In this document: in pieces, positions 1 through 10,264 of the stretch
Layout of the letters: each line of letters opens with the position of its first letter
Position numbering within the stretch: the first letter of the stretch is position 1
DNA from: Symsagittifera roscoffensis
Taxonomy: Eukaryota; Xenacoelomorpha; Acoela; Convolutidae
NCBI RefSeq assembly: GCF_963678635.1
Contig: NC_087070.1
Location: 49,769,467 to 49,833,466, forward strand
Direction: 5' to 3'
Length of the DNA: 64,000 nt
Made by a program: the position numbers and the translations under genes
The notes under the pieces: model-generated
What the model was told of the DNA's origin: nothing
Databases searched by the model: none
Seen by the model: only the letters and a program-made list of their open reading frames with translations

Positions 1-93
1 AGTCCAGCTCTTTCACCTTCTCCACATATCTCGACCTACTGGTCTCCGCCGGCCTCTCCAGTTTTTTGCTCTCCACCACCACCACCGAGGATA

Positions 94-2046
94 TTACCGA
101 ACCCTGAGGAGTTGATGACGTTGTCTCCTCGACCTCCATGGAAGCTGCGCCTGGCAACCTAGTTCGGCTGCTCCTCGAGCTGTCCCTAGAATCGGCCGTC
201 GCTCCCAGGCGACTGGATAGAGCTCTCGGGTTGAAGAAAGGTGGATTTGGGGTGGCCCGAACGTGACTTGGGCCGTCTCTAGCAACTCTGCCTCCAACGC
301 GCTTATGTGTCTTTGGAAGACATAATTTAACCACTCTACTCCCCTGGGCCTGTCAAAGTGAATCCCGTCTGAGGATGCATCGTCGGGGAAAACAGATCGC
401 TCCATCTGCTCGGCTACGTCCAGTAGTCCAACGGGGAGGAAGCTCCTTTGGTGTATCTGCCTGATTATTTCATTCAGGTTTCGCACCTTCGTGTTCATCT
501 CCATCGCATATTGATCCGCCTTCATGTTGTAAGGAATGGTGCACACCGTGAGAATGGCAGGATCCATTTGAATCCGCAATTCCTCAAGGATGCAGCTCAT
601 CTTGTCATGTAGCCTCGTCACCTTCCTGGCCTCCCCCCTAGACACGTCATTCGTCCCGACCATCAGAGTTACCGTGTAGACTCTTGCCATCCCTAGCATC
701 TCAAGTGTTGCCAACATCTGTGGCGTCGCAGCTCCAGCGAAACTCAAGATCCCCGTTTGCCAATGTGATTGAATCCGGGTCAGCACCCGCAGCAAGCTGT
801 CCCCTACGATCAAGTGGACCACCCCCTCTGGCACACGTGGCTGCGTGAGGTATTCCACCCAAGCCGCGTCATGGAAGCAATCCCTCCTGACTCTCTGTGC
901 CGTGCTCCAATCCACACGATTGTGCCTGTGGTATCTGCCTTCTGTGTTCTTCTTGTAACTTGAGATCACCACACTCCTGATAGGTTGCTCCCTCCACGTC
1001 GAGGGTAGCTCCACTCTTGCTGGACTCTAACGACTCCTTAGCTGTAGCCTCTCGTTCAATTCTCTCAGTCGTGGCGAGCTTCCGCTCACCTGACTACTAT
1101 TCGGGGATGAACTTGGGGTATACCCAGGCAGCGCGACGTCCATCAATGGGCGTATTGCTTGTGTCTCTAGGCCACGCAGGGAGGACGTTGATTCAGTTGG
1201 TATCCACACTTCCAACCCCTCATTCATATGCTCTTGAGCCTAGCGATCAAGGTTAAATCGTCCCTTCGATCTGGGAGCTTCGTCCACCTCCATACGCGAC
1301 TCTGGCCTTGAGCCGGTAACCATTCGCTCCTTGGGCCTAGCCCCTTTCTGCATGTCAAGCTCGCGTTGTCGTTGCTGGATCCTCTCAAGCTTCGAATTCA
1401 GCTGCTCACAATACGCGGCATTCTCTCGCACTCTTTGTTCTTGTAGTTGTTCAGCTTTCAACATATCCAGTTCCCTCCGCGCTTGGTCCTTTTCGACGAC
1501 CGCTTGATCCCTCTCCAGTTTCGCCTGATCTCTCTCAAGCTTCGCTTGATCCCGGTCGAGGTTCGCCTTGTTCCTCTCCCGCTGAGTCCTCTCAAGCTCT
1601 CTCTTCATGATACTGAGGTCCGGATACGCTTCCCCCGTTTGTTGCGCTCGCGACATCGATGGCATCTTACTCGTGCTCTGGCCTGTAGATCTGACTGATG
1701 GTCTGATCGGTAATGGGAACTCCCCTGCGCCATACTCAGTATTGTTGCTCAAGCCAGGGTTCCTTGCCAAGTCGAATCCCCTTATTCCTCCATCCAGGTT
1801 CCAGGACAGCCATCTGGTTTGCTCTTGGTTGGATATTCCATCGGTGGTGTAGCCGACCATTAGAACCGCTTCTGTTGCAGACTCCCGACATTCGCCCTGT
1901 TCCTCCAACTGGAGAATGGCGTTCAGCATCACCGCCATTCTCTCATCCACTTGAGTGTAATCCAGGTCCCTCAGGCGTCTGTACAACTCATCAAGTGTGG
2001 GCCTTTTCAGAGCCGATGGCATAGACTTCCAGAATCGATCTGCCAT
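94..2046 (-). pseudogene. A1 ORF2 N-terminal part: helical domain, coiled coil and SGNH hydrolase
   Basis: Starts at ATG 2046-2044, directly after a CAG that fits a 3' splice site. The first ~110 residues form a conserved helical domain, then comes a charged coiled coil with DQAKLER-type heptads, then an SGNH/GDSL domain: VGDSLLRVL (block I with the nucleophile Ser), FAGAAT (block II), GTNDVSRG (block III) and DGIHFD (block V, Asp-x-x-His). The SGNH family comprises esterases and lipases; the substrate here is unknown. One frame carries the whole stretch but has in-frame TAG codons near 1240 and 1024, where A2 and A3 have sense codons. A one-base loss in a C run near 255 shifts the frame, so the last ~55 residues before 94 are out of frame. 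No signal peptide or membrane span is seen. Confidence 0.8.
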
Positions 2047-2515
2047 TTCTGTAATTTCCAGGTGATCTTGAGTGTTAGCAACTTGAGTTTTACCTTAGCA
2101 ACTTGAGTTTTACCTTAGCAACTTAAGTATTCCCTTAGCAACTTGAGTATTTCCTTAGCAACTTGAGTTTTACCTTCTTGAAGCGTTGTTCAACTTGTGT
2201 GTTCGTTCAAGGACTTCCTTTCATTCAATTGAATGTAGCTGGGAGTCAATTTGACTTTACCAAATCAATCTAAAATTAACACTCGGTTTTTTGACTAACA
2301 GGCTATTTTCCTAACCTAAAACGCCCCTGCCACTATAGTTAAAACCCTTTCCTTTCCGTCCTACTAAAATAATTCAATTGGAAATTTTCTAAAAGCATGC
2401 AGATTCATTTTATGTTTTAGCACCATTAATCATTTAAAATTTAATTGTCATGCCAATCACCTTTAAGATCCTTTTACCTGTTTTATACCCCTACACCTGA
2501 CTCGAGATCCTCCCC
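2047..2515 (-). other. A1 spacer between the gag-pol-macro frame and ORF2
   Basis: About 470 bp with no conserved reading frame, AT-rich in its middle. It is alignable with the spacers of A2 (22321-22809) and A3 (44286-44828). It holds the 20-bp VNTR (2075-2174) and, read on the minus strand, ends with TTACAG two bases before the ORF2 ATG. It probably carries the signals that allow ORF2 expression. Confidence 0.7.
2075..2174 (-). repeat. 20-bp tandem repeat, five units
   Basis: Five consecutive 20-bp units read TTAGCAACTTGAGTTTTACC or close variants on the plus strand, that is, CTCAAGTTGCTAAGG on the element's sense strand. The same repeat sits at the same place in A2 (four units) and A3 (seven units), so it is a VNTR native to the element. 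Confidence 0.95.
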
Positions 2516-4213
2516 TCATACCCAACTCGAGGCCCCCGTGTACCCGACTAAGGCGATGCTCAAGTAGTATTTCTTATGGAGATGTACCATTATCTCCGTT
2601 TCTGCGAAGACCACGTGTAGGATAGCGTACAATTCCCTTGGGCTCAATTTGCCCCTGTTTGGGTCATACACCGGCATTGAGACCTCCGTTATCCTTCTTT
2701 CAATCATGAAGTCTCGTAGTCTTGTTAGTGCCAACATTACGTCTTCGGGATCGATCGTGTTCCTGTCATTGACCCTCGTCACTAGGAAGCACAGGTATTT
2801 GCCCGGGACTTGTGCTACTGATGGTGGAAGCGCAGCCATTCCTCCCAGCCCCGGTCTCTGTCTGAACAGAAACTCCACGTTCTGGTACTCTCTCTTGAAG
2901 TCAGCCTCCAGTCTTGATTTGAAGCTCATGTCCGCCGTGATACAGATTGCGCTAGTCCTGTCTGACAGAATGAAGTCACTATCCGTTATCAGGATATTTT
3001 CCGAGTATTCGTTTGGTATTTCAAACTTCGTTTTGAAATTCCGTCCTATGGTAGGCTCGGCCTCCTCCCCATCCAGTTCCAGTCCGCTCGTTTCTCTCAC
3101 CTCCATGAGTTTCTTTATCATTAAATTTTCGGTATGGGTAAGTCCTACCCCCACTCCCCGGACAAAAATATTTATCGACGTCCCCGTTGATGATGCTGGG
3201 TCCGAATTATCTGGCGGAATGTCGAGCGGCCTGTCTTTTGCCGTCCAGCCGAAAAGAGAATTCTCCGTTTTTATGTGCTTTCCCGCTGATATGTCAATTT
3301 GCTGTATGCTTTGTCCTTCGTCGCTTCCGTTCTTGACATCGCGCATCCATTCTAATATCATCAGGTTCGTATTCTCCCTCCTCTCCATCTCGCTCTGTTG
3401 CAAATCCGTCTCCCGCTCCGGTGTCGAGTAGTCTTCCTGTGGGTAGTGTTCATTATCATTGATGATTTGCCATTCATCATCTGCCGTCAGTTCGCCCACA
3501 CTTAGTAGTTCTTTGCCTAGGTCGTCGGGCTGTATCTTATCAATCAGGAAATCGTCCCCATACATGTTGTACCTCATGCCTGTTCGTTTGCGATTGCCAC
3601 TCCTTGTCCCCGCTGGTATTGATAAGTCTGGTTCTGTCCACTTCGGCACCTCACCTTGCTCCGGATCGTTCCAGTCTTCTTCCACGAAAGATTCCGCTTC
3701 AGAGTCCGCTTCTATTTTTTCATCGTCATCCAAACTCAAGTTCTCATTGCCATCATTTTTCTCTCTGATGCCTTTTTCGTTCACTTCACATGCTGGCTCC
3801 ACCAATAGGTACTCGAGTCCCTCCATATCCTTTGGTATACACCAGTCCTCTGGGGATGGGACATGAGGCTTCAGGTTCTCATAATGTGCAGCTCGCCCAG
3901 TACTCAAGCGGTAGAACCGTCCTTGTTGATGTACCTCCGTTATCATGAATGGTCCCCTCCATTTCTTGAGTAGTTTCTTCGTCCCTTTGGGCGGTATGAC
4001 ATTCTGGAAAACCCACACGTACTGGCCCACTTCATATGGCTTCGCCTGTAATATCCTTTCATCATATTTCTTGCGCTGTCTCATTTGTGCTTGCGCAGTG
4101 TTCCTCCTGCATAGCTCGTTTATTTCCTGCTGTCTCCTGATCGCTTCTTTCACGTAAGCTTGAGGCGACGTCCTCTTCCCTTCATATTCCGGGTAAAAGA
4201 ATGTCAGGGGCAT
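2516..4213 (-). CDS. A1 integrase C-terminal tail fused to a macro-like domain
   Basis: This 565-codon frame starts inside the integrase tail. Residues ~60-115 form a GPY/F-like module (GQYVWVFQNV, LLKKWRGPFMI, AAHYENLKPH). An acidic, low-complexity linker follows (~150-330). Then come GTSINIFVRGVGVGLTHTEN and a C-terminal region with macro-domain order: ITADMSFKSRLEADFKREY, then GLGGMAALPP, YLCFLVTR, a helix, ITEVSMPVYD, and an F(A/S)ETEI strand. This order matches TARG1/OARD1-type macro domains, which bind or hydrolyse ADP-ribose on proteins, but the usual Gly-rich GCGLD loop reads DPNRGKL here. The original stop seen in A3 is lost, so the frame runs on ~10 codons. An (AG)n expansion at 4216-4233 separates it from the upstream integrase frame. 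Confidence 0.8.
   Translation of the reverse strand: MPLTFFYPEYEGKRTSPQAYVKEAIRRQQEINELCRRNTAQAQMRQRKKYDERILQAKPYEVGQYVWVFQNVIPPKGTKKLLKKWRGPFMITEVHQQGRFYRLSTGRAAHYENLKPHVPSPEDWCIPKDMEGLEYLLVEPACEVNEKGIREKNDGNENLSLDDDEKIEADSEAESFVEEDWNDPEQGEVPKWTEPDLSIPAGTRSGNRKRTGMRYNMYGDDFLIDKIQPDDLGKELLSVGELTADDEWQIINDNEHYPQEDYSTPERETDLQQSEMERRENTNLMILEWMRDVKNGSDEGQSIQQIDISAGKHIKTENSLFGWTAKDRPLDIPPDNSDPASSTGTSINIFVRGVGVGLTHTENLMIKKLMEVRETSGLELDGEEAEPTIGRNFKTKFEIPNEYSENILITDSDFILSDRTSAICITADMSFKSRLEADFKREYQNVEFLFRQRPGLGGMAALPPSVAQVPGKYLCFLVTRVNDRNTIDPEDVMLALTRLRDFMIERRITEVSMPVYDPNRGKLSPRELYAILHVVFAETEIMVHLHKKYYLSIALVGYTGASSWV
3153..3163 (-). promoter_or_regulatory. Candidate central polypurine tract
   Basis: On the minus strand this reads GTCCGGGGAGT, followed by GGGGGTAGGA. 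The same 11-mer is the 3' polypurine tract just before the LTR in A2 (32009-32019), A3 (48739-48749) and B1 (53052-53062). It lies in the coding frame for RGVGVG, yet the surrounding ~60 bp are nearly identical between families A and B, synonymous positions included. Confidence 0.55.
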
Positions 4214-5060
4214 TGCTCTCTCTCTCTCTCTCTGCCTGTCAACATCATGAAAGTACTGATGCCCGTTGTTGAGTGCTGAGTACTGTTGTATGCCCCTACG
4301 ACTTGCGGCAGATATTTATCCCAGTCTGTCATGTACCTTGAGCAGTATACCCTCAGCATATTCACCAGCGTTCTATTCTGTCTCTCTACCAGCCCGTTGG
4401 TCTGAGGATGGTAAGTCGTGAGTGTGCTTGAGCAATGTGTGACCTCTTCATTAATTCTTTAGTCAAGTCCTTCACAAAGGCCTTGCCGTTGTCTGACTGA
4501 AAAGTCATTGGACAACCATACCTCGATATCCAATGGGTTATCAAGTGGTCACAAGTCTCCTCTGCCGAAGCTGTTTGACACGGCACCGCTTCTGCCAGCT
4601 TTGTGAAGTGTTCAATTATAACCAGTATCTGGTTATACCCCGACTCCGTCATGCAGATCTTTTGATGGTCTATCTGCACCACTTCATTAAATTCCGAGCT
4701 TTCCACCGACTTAAATGGGAATTTCGTCTTCCTTGGAGCTTTCACTTGCAGGCATGCCAGGCATGCTTTCACCCACCTCTCGCAAGCTTTCCTCAATCCT
4801 GGCCAATCGAACCTGTGAAGTATTCTTTGTTGCACCTTGTCTATCCCCTGGTGCCCCATCTGATCGTGCGATCTGAACAGCACCTCTGTCTGATACAATT
4901 GTGGTAATATGATGAGGTTGTGCTTGTGTAATATCTTCTCCTCGTCTTTTCTCTTGCATGCTACCACCCCGTCAGCTGTGTGATAGAGTAAATCTTTCCT
5001 TTCTCCGTAGAACTGGCTCAGGATCTTGTAGCTGTCTTCTTCAAGTTCCCCTTTCTCCTT
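4214..5060 (-). pseudogene. A1 integrase core, frameshifted
   Basis: The frame 4967-4386 gives an HHCC zinc-binding domain (H in FRSHDQMGHQG, then CLACLQ) and the first two catalytic aspartates of a DDE integrase (VVQIDHQK and FQSDNGKAF). The frame then shifts at SHIAQAHS. The remaining core, including the NGLVERQN segment with the catalytic Glu and the SAYNSTQHSTTGI-like region, is in another frame down to ~4234. An (AG)9 run at 4216-4233, against about four repeats in A2, adds a further frameshift before the GPY/F tail. The intact enzyme would insert the cDNA copy into chromosomes. It cannot be made from this copy. Confidence 0.85.
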
Positions 5061-5833
5061 GGACCCCGTTCGGATTCATTTGGAGAGGTTACTTGTCATC
5101 TTGTCATTCTTTTGGGCTCTTATCAGGTCCGACAGCCTATATCTCGCCTTGACATGTTCCTTTAGTGCCATGTTCTGTCCATTCATTTCCCCGGGGTTGT
5201 GGATGTCGTCATTCAGCTTCACGCATATTATCCTCTTTACGATCTTCATATCATCTTCTGGCACCAGATTTGTTCTGACATTTGAGTTGCATGACAGTTC
5301 CCTGAATGGTTTCCTCGAAACTGCATTTCTTTCAAGTTCTTCACCTCCTGTACTTCCTGTACATCCAAGTTGTACGTTCCTGAGGATGGATCTGTTTGTA
5401 ATTCCCTGTCGCTGTGTCTGATCTTCTCTTCTGCCAATATCATGCAGAGACTATCCTGATTGTCGCTGCTCTCGTCCGAGTCCTCATCCCATATTTCACA
5501 CTCTCCGGACAAATTTCCTCCTTCAGTATCTTCTTCCTCCGTGGACGTGGACCGAGTCCCAGGTATACAGCCTCTTTCTTGAACGCCACTTTCTTTTTCC
5601 TAACCCGAGTCTGTTCAAGTATGTCCTCAGGGATTTTTTCAACCAGCGACTGCACGACTTCTTTCCCATCAGGGTTAGTCACCTTCGAGGTGACTTCCTC
5701 ACTAACTATCTCGCTCTTTCGCAGTATTGTGACCTCCGGTTCCTTCTTACCCTTTTCTTGGATCACGGGTTTATCATCTGCTAGTTTCTCGAGTAACCTC
5801 ATTAAGTCATCGTCTATCTGTGCCTCTCCCGTC
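5061..5833 (-). pseudogene. A1 acidic linker between RNase H and integrase, broken
   Basis: Three overlapping minus-strand frames (5802-5440, 5512-5246, 5264-5076) together match the single linker frames of A3. The linker is rich in Glu, Lys and Ser (for example LLEKLADDKPVIQEKGKKEP and SGECEIWDEDSDESSDNQD) and resembles no enzyme. It lies where some Ty3 elements have long connectors between RNase H and integrase. At least two frame changes make this copy non-coding. Confidence 0.65.
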
Positions 5834-7255
5834 TCATTCTGGAGGTTCTTTTGGTAATTCGGGGTGATCTTCTATCGGTTTGCCTGATTTGTCCAACCAT
5901 CTCGTGAGTGGAAGACTGTCGTACTTTTCCCTGTCCATGAAGGAGAAGCCATCCTTGATCTCAGGTCTATCTGCCTCCCTCTGTTCTTGTCTCTCGTAGA
6001 ACTCCGTCTTCTTACTCAAGCTGTCAGCGTTTTGATGTTTGTCTCGTGTTCTATGCTCAATTATCATGTTGTATCCATCCAGGCGAACTATCCACCTCCC
6101 AATGTAACTTTGGTCCATTGAGTACGTTTTCAGCCAGCTTAGTGCCCTGTTGTCGACTCGCAGCTTGAATGGCTCGCTGCCTAAGTATGCCCTATATTTC
6201 TCGATAAAGGTGACCACCGCGAACATCTCTGCTTTCGGTGCCCCGTACTTCATTTCCCTGTCACTTAGGACTTTGCTCCCGTACGCTATTGGTCTCAAGA
6301 CTGTCTTCCCGTTACACTCTTGTTCCTGATGGAGAATTCCAGAAATCGCTACTACCGACGCATCCGTATCCAGCACGTACATTCCTTTCTCTGTTGGCAT
6401 CCCTAGCACTTTTGCCTCGCACAACTCTTTCTTTATTCTCTGGAATGACTATTCTGCTGCGTTGTTCCACGTGAACTTCTTGCCCTTGTGTCTCATTAAC
6501 TGTTGCATCGCGTAAACCTTGTCTGCATAGCCTTTGATGAATTCTCTGTAGTAATTTGCAAAACCCAGGAAGCTCATCAATTGGTGATCCGTTTTTGGCC
6601 ATTTACATGCTAGAACTGCTTCTACTGCGTCCGGATCTGGTCTGATGCCGTGTCTGTCCACCATCCTGCCCAAGTATTTTATCGAATCCTTGAGTATCTC
6701 GCACTTTGATGGTTTACACTTTAGCCCCGACCTCTTCATACACGCAAACACCTCGTCAAGTCTCTCAATGTGGTCTTCCAGTGTGGGTGTTGCTATTACC
6801 ACGTCATCCACATAGCACATTACCAGATTGCCGTACTTCTTCGTCACACCTATCAGCGCGTGTGCCATCAACCGCTGAAATGTGGCAGTGGCATTGCAAA
6901 GACCAAACGGCATCCGTTTCCATTGAAACAGACCCAACTCGCAGGCAAACCCTGTCTTGTCCCTGTCCTGCTTCCTGAGTGGTACCTGCCAGAAGGCCGA
7001 ACCTAAATCAAGAGTCGTAAAAAATTTTGCATCACCTAACTTCGAGAGGCTCTCATCAATCCTAGGTATGGGATAGGCATCCTTCACCGAGACGGAGTTC
7101 AGGTATCGAAAGTCACAACAAAACCTCAATTGGTCGCCTTCCTTTTTGGCCATCACTACTCCACACACCCACGGTGATTTGGATGGTTCTATCATATCAT
7201 ACTCTAGTAGCGTTTCGATCTCTTTTCTACACGCATCCGATTTGTGTGGGGTCAT
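5834..7255 (-). pseudogene. A1 reverse transcriptase and RNase H, one nonsense codon
   Basis: RT covers 7255-6449. Visible motifs are LRFCCDFRYLNSV, FFTTLDLGSAFWQVPL, FGLCNATATFQRLM, the catalytic YVDD in LVMCYVDDVVIATPT, and KCEILKDSIKYLGRMV, which places it in the Ty3/gypsy group. RNase H covers 6424-5834 in the same frame, with catalytic acids in LDTDASVVAI, KAEMFAVV and RVDNRALSWL. An in-frame TAG at about 6447, where A2 reads GAG, separates the two. These activities copy the RNA into DNA and remove the template. Both catalytic centres look intact in this copy. Confidence 0.93.
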
Positions 7256-7419
7256 GCGCCTCGCCCCCTCCCTGTGCGGTTTTGCGTTCTCCTCAAGTTC
7301 TCTTTCATGCTCAACAAAATTACAACACCCGATGTCTGCCTTATGTCTTGAAAAAACTTCCTCGTTCCGTTCTAGTACGTCCTTGATGGCTTCGAGCTGT
7401 TCGTTCGTTATCTTGCTTC

Positions 7420-8399
7420 TTAAATGTTCAATTTCCGTAGGACCGGTTTATCACTCTGCATCTCATCTAGTGTGGGCCGTTCCGGAAAACTCGAACAGCT
7501 CGATAGCCCATCGTCTGTTTCTGACTTAAGTGACTTCACAAGACCTGATGAACCTTTTATTTTCTTCAATCGTCTCAAGATACAAATTTTGTCCCTATGA
7601 TTGGGACAATCAACAACTTCATTTTGTTTTTGGTTTTCAGTCATTTCATATCGAGTTTTTACGGGTAAAGCATATCCCAGCTTCCTCCCCCTCTGTATCG
7701 TGATTGGTATGTCAAGAGTATTCACCAAGACACTGACGCAGAGACCGCTCTTCGTTATCGAGAAGGATCTTCCTAAAACAGCAGCACTTTGACTTTTTGG
7801 ATTTGGGAATATGCATACCTGCTTGTTGTCACTTAGTTCATTGTAATTTTTCATTCGTAAGCTTACGATCGCCGCTTCGGTCGCCTTTAGCCTCAACCTC
7901 CTACTCAAGAATACCAGTGCTTTGTTCTCTCTGGCCATTATTAAATTTACCTGTTTAATTGCGTACCTCCTATCCGGGTTACGTATCCTGAACATTGCGT
8001 TGTTTAGATCAATCGTTACATCAAAGTTCCTGATGAAGTCTCTGCCTAAAATGAATCGGTCAGACTCATCTAGGTTTTCTACCACAAGAAAGCTCATCCA
8101 CAGGTTGCGTTCCCCAGATTTAGGGCTATTATCGGCGTTCTGCCCAACAACCGCAGCGCCCCTTTGTTTGCAGCTGACAACCATATTCTTGAGTCTATCA
8201 AATCATTTTTGTTGAAGTCCATTCGTTCCCAAGTTTCGATTGGTATGACACTCAAGACCGCTCCCGTATAAAGTAACCCCCGTAGCTGAGTCTTCTTGCC
8301 ACTTATGTCGAGCACATGTGCTGACACATCTGCCTCTGTCCCGATGTGCATTGCATCTTCCTCAAGCATGGCGCAGTGTCCAATCGATCTCACTTTCAA
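7420..8399 (-). pseudogene. A1 aspartic protease with lost active site, plus protease-RT linker
   Basis: Frame 8399-8094 contains the retropepsin core, but the active-site triad reads LLYTGAVLSVIP where A2 and A3 read LLDTGAVLS: the catalytic Asp is Tyr. The frame breaks near 8100, and the rest (flap and second half with FILGRDFIRNFDVTIDL, then the linker up to RT) continues in 8184-7420. Retropepsins work as dimers and cut Gag-Pol. With no Asp this one would be dead even if reframed. The stretch 7256-7419 is the short segment leading to RT, with a frame break. Confidence 0.88.
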
Positions 8400-8490
8400 C
8401 TCTTCTTTTCCCCGTAGATTTGCCCTATTAGATCTTCATCACATGTTATCATTGTTTTCGTATAGATGTTGATCCCATCTATTTTTAGCA

Positions 8491-8820
8491 TCACCTCATG
8501 CGGACCACAAGCCTCTGTGTACCTGTTATCAACTCGGACTGACTTGATACCCCTCTCATGAGTAGTGCCCTCAATGCTCTAGAAGTCATTTGTGGGCTTA
8601 TACCACTCAAGTAATCTGCGTACACATCAATGTTCCTTATTGTCTGGTCATTTGGTTCGCTCAAGTTTCTCGTTACCTCATGGCCGCCCACGGTGATTAT
8701 TGACATTATTCTTACCCGATCTTTGCTATACCGAATGGCTTCCCCATCACAGTGTTTACAGTATTGCAGTTCCCATTTTTTGTCGACCCCGCTACAGCCT
8801 CTGGTATTGGATGCTAGCAA
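8491..8820 (-). pseudogene. A1 segment between nucleocapsid and protease
   Basis: This 109-codon frame matches the stretch after the zinc knuckles in A2 and A3 (MSIITVGGHEVTRNLSEPND, then VYADYLSGISPQ and ALRALLMRG). It has no recognised domain. It starts where gag-C stops (8814) in a different frame. In A3 this segment is continuous with gag-C, so the break here is a lesion. Confidence 0.6.
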
Positions 8821-10264
8821 CCTAATGCCTCGTTCATTTTCTGTCTTTCGATCTCTTGCTTCAGTCGTTGTTCTATTTTTTTCGCCGCCAGGTCCTGTTT
8901 CACTTTATTGATAGCTTCCGCCGCCGCCTTCTCATAATTTATCTCTAGGGCGTTTCTGGCCGTGGCCTCTATTGCACTATTAACTTGCGTTACAGTTTTC
9001 ACTGTTTTCGTTGGCAGTTCCGCACTTGGTGTTTCTACGTTTTTTGTTTCAAATTCACCTTGTCTATTTCTCTGGTTCTGTACCGCTGCTAACGCCAACT
9101 TGTGTTTTGGATGACTCTGGTTCTTGACTGCCTCCCAGAACAACGGACAGTCCATCCTGAAGTGCCCCTCTTGGTTGCAGAAGAAGCATCTTGCACCTAT
9201 TTTGATGATCAAGCCACTATAGAACTCGTGTTCCTCCATCTGGCTCATATCTTCTTCATCGGGTGCATATCCCAAACTCTTCATGCCCTGCTTGTATGTT
9301 GTGCAATCCGCCACATGATGGTCAGCTGATCCGCAGTTCGCGCATGATCTACGTTTGCCCATGTCATCTCTGGGTTTGTACCATGACAACCTTTGTGGTT
9401 GATTCCCCCCTTGCGTATTCCTGTTATCTGAGTAAGAGTATTTCCTGGGTTTCAATAGCATGTACTCTCTTGACTTTTGCCTCATCTCTTCTTGAGTTGG
9501 TGCACTGTCTTTCGACAATGTATAGTATGTTGCTAACATTGTTCTCAAATCATCACTCTTTACCCCATCAATGAACTTTGAGGCGATGCTGAAGTTCCTT
9601 CTATTGGTGGATTCTTCCGGGTCACTCCTTCGTCTCAAGCTCTCTAGATCATCTAGGAACCTGTCTATCCATTCATCGTCCCTCTGCTTTCTCTTTTCAA
9701 ATCGCATCATCGCTTGATGACCCTTCATGCCTGACCCGAATCGATTTAACAATATTTCGAAGATTTTATCCGCTGTGTCGCGTTCCTCTTCCTTCTTCGC
9801 AACCACGCATTTCAATGCCGTGCCTTCCAAGTTGCTCAGTATCGCTGTGCATGCTTGCCTCTCATCGTTCAAGTTGTCTTATTCCAAGTGCAACCTCATG
9901 ACTTCTACCCAATTGTCAATGCATCCGTCTGAATCATCCTTGAATTCTTTCGGTTTCTTGAAAATTTTCCTGGATTTGTTGCCTCCTCTGTCACTCGAGT
10001 CGATGTTCCTTGTGGCGAAGGCTTCCAGTGTCCTGTTCATCATTTCCCAAGTGCTTGCCCATGTCATGACTTCCGGTCCCATGTTGTTGTGAGTCGTGGA
10101 GTCCCCTGGACCACTGGTTGTGTTCGCTGTTCCACTTTTCATGATCGCTTCCCCACCCCCCCCGGTTCTGTACTCGCAGCATCCCGGGGTAACGGTAACG
10201 GCATTGACTGCCGTTTGCTCCGTTGTGGTTCCACGAAGTCAACTCTATTGCCTTGCGTCCGCTC
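8814..10264 (-). pseudogene. A1 gag: end of gag-N, capsid-like region and two zinc knuckles
   Basis: 10264-10139 is the last part of gag-N. Its stop overlaps the gag-C start in an ATGA at 10142-10139. Gag-C begins MKSGTANTTSGPG and runs in one frame to 8814 except for a TAA at about 9875, where A3 reads CAA. It contains a Ty3 capsid-like helical region (DERQACTAILSNLEGTALK, FEILLNRFGSG) and two CX2CX4HX4C zinc knuckles, CANCGSADHHVADC and CFFCNQEGHFRMDC, which bind genomic RNA. The C-terminus is a charged helix. The gag-N/gag-C junction holds a G8-T-G4 run. Confidence 0.9.

Larger units (their letters stand above)
1..10264 (-). mobile_element. A1: truncated family A giant Ty3/gypsy-like element
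   Basis: Read on the minus strand from 10264 downwards this holds the end of gag-N, gag-C with zinc knuckles, protease, RT, RNase H, linker, integrase, macro-like domain, spacer and the first part of ORF2 (coiled coil plus SGNH hydrolase), and then runs off the window. Order and sequence match A2 and A3. The 5' side is cut at about 10264, inside gag-N, and abuts the plus-strand fragment C1 head to head. No LTR of A1 lies in the window. It is decayed: nonsense codons in gag-C, RT/RNase H and ORF2, frameshifts in protease, integrase and ORF2, and the protease active site changed. Confidence 0.93.
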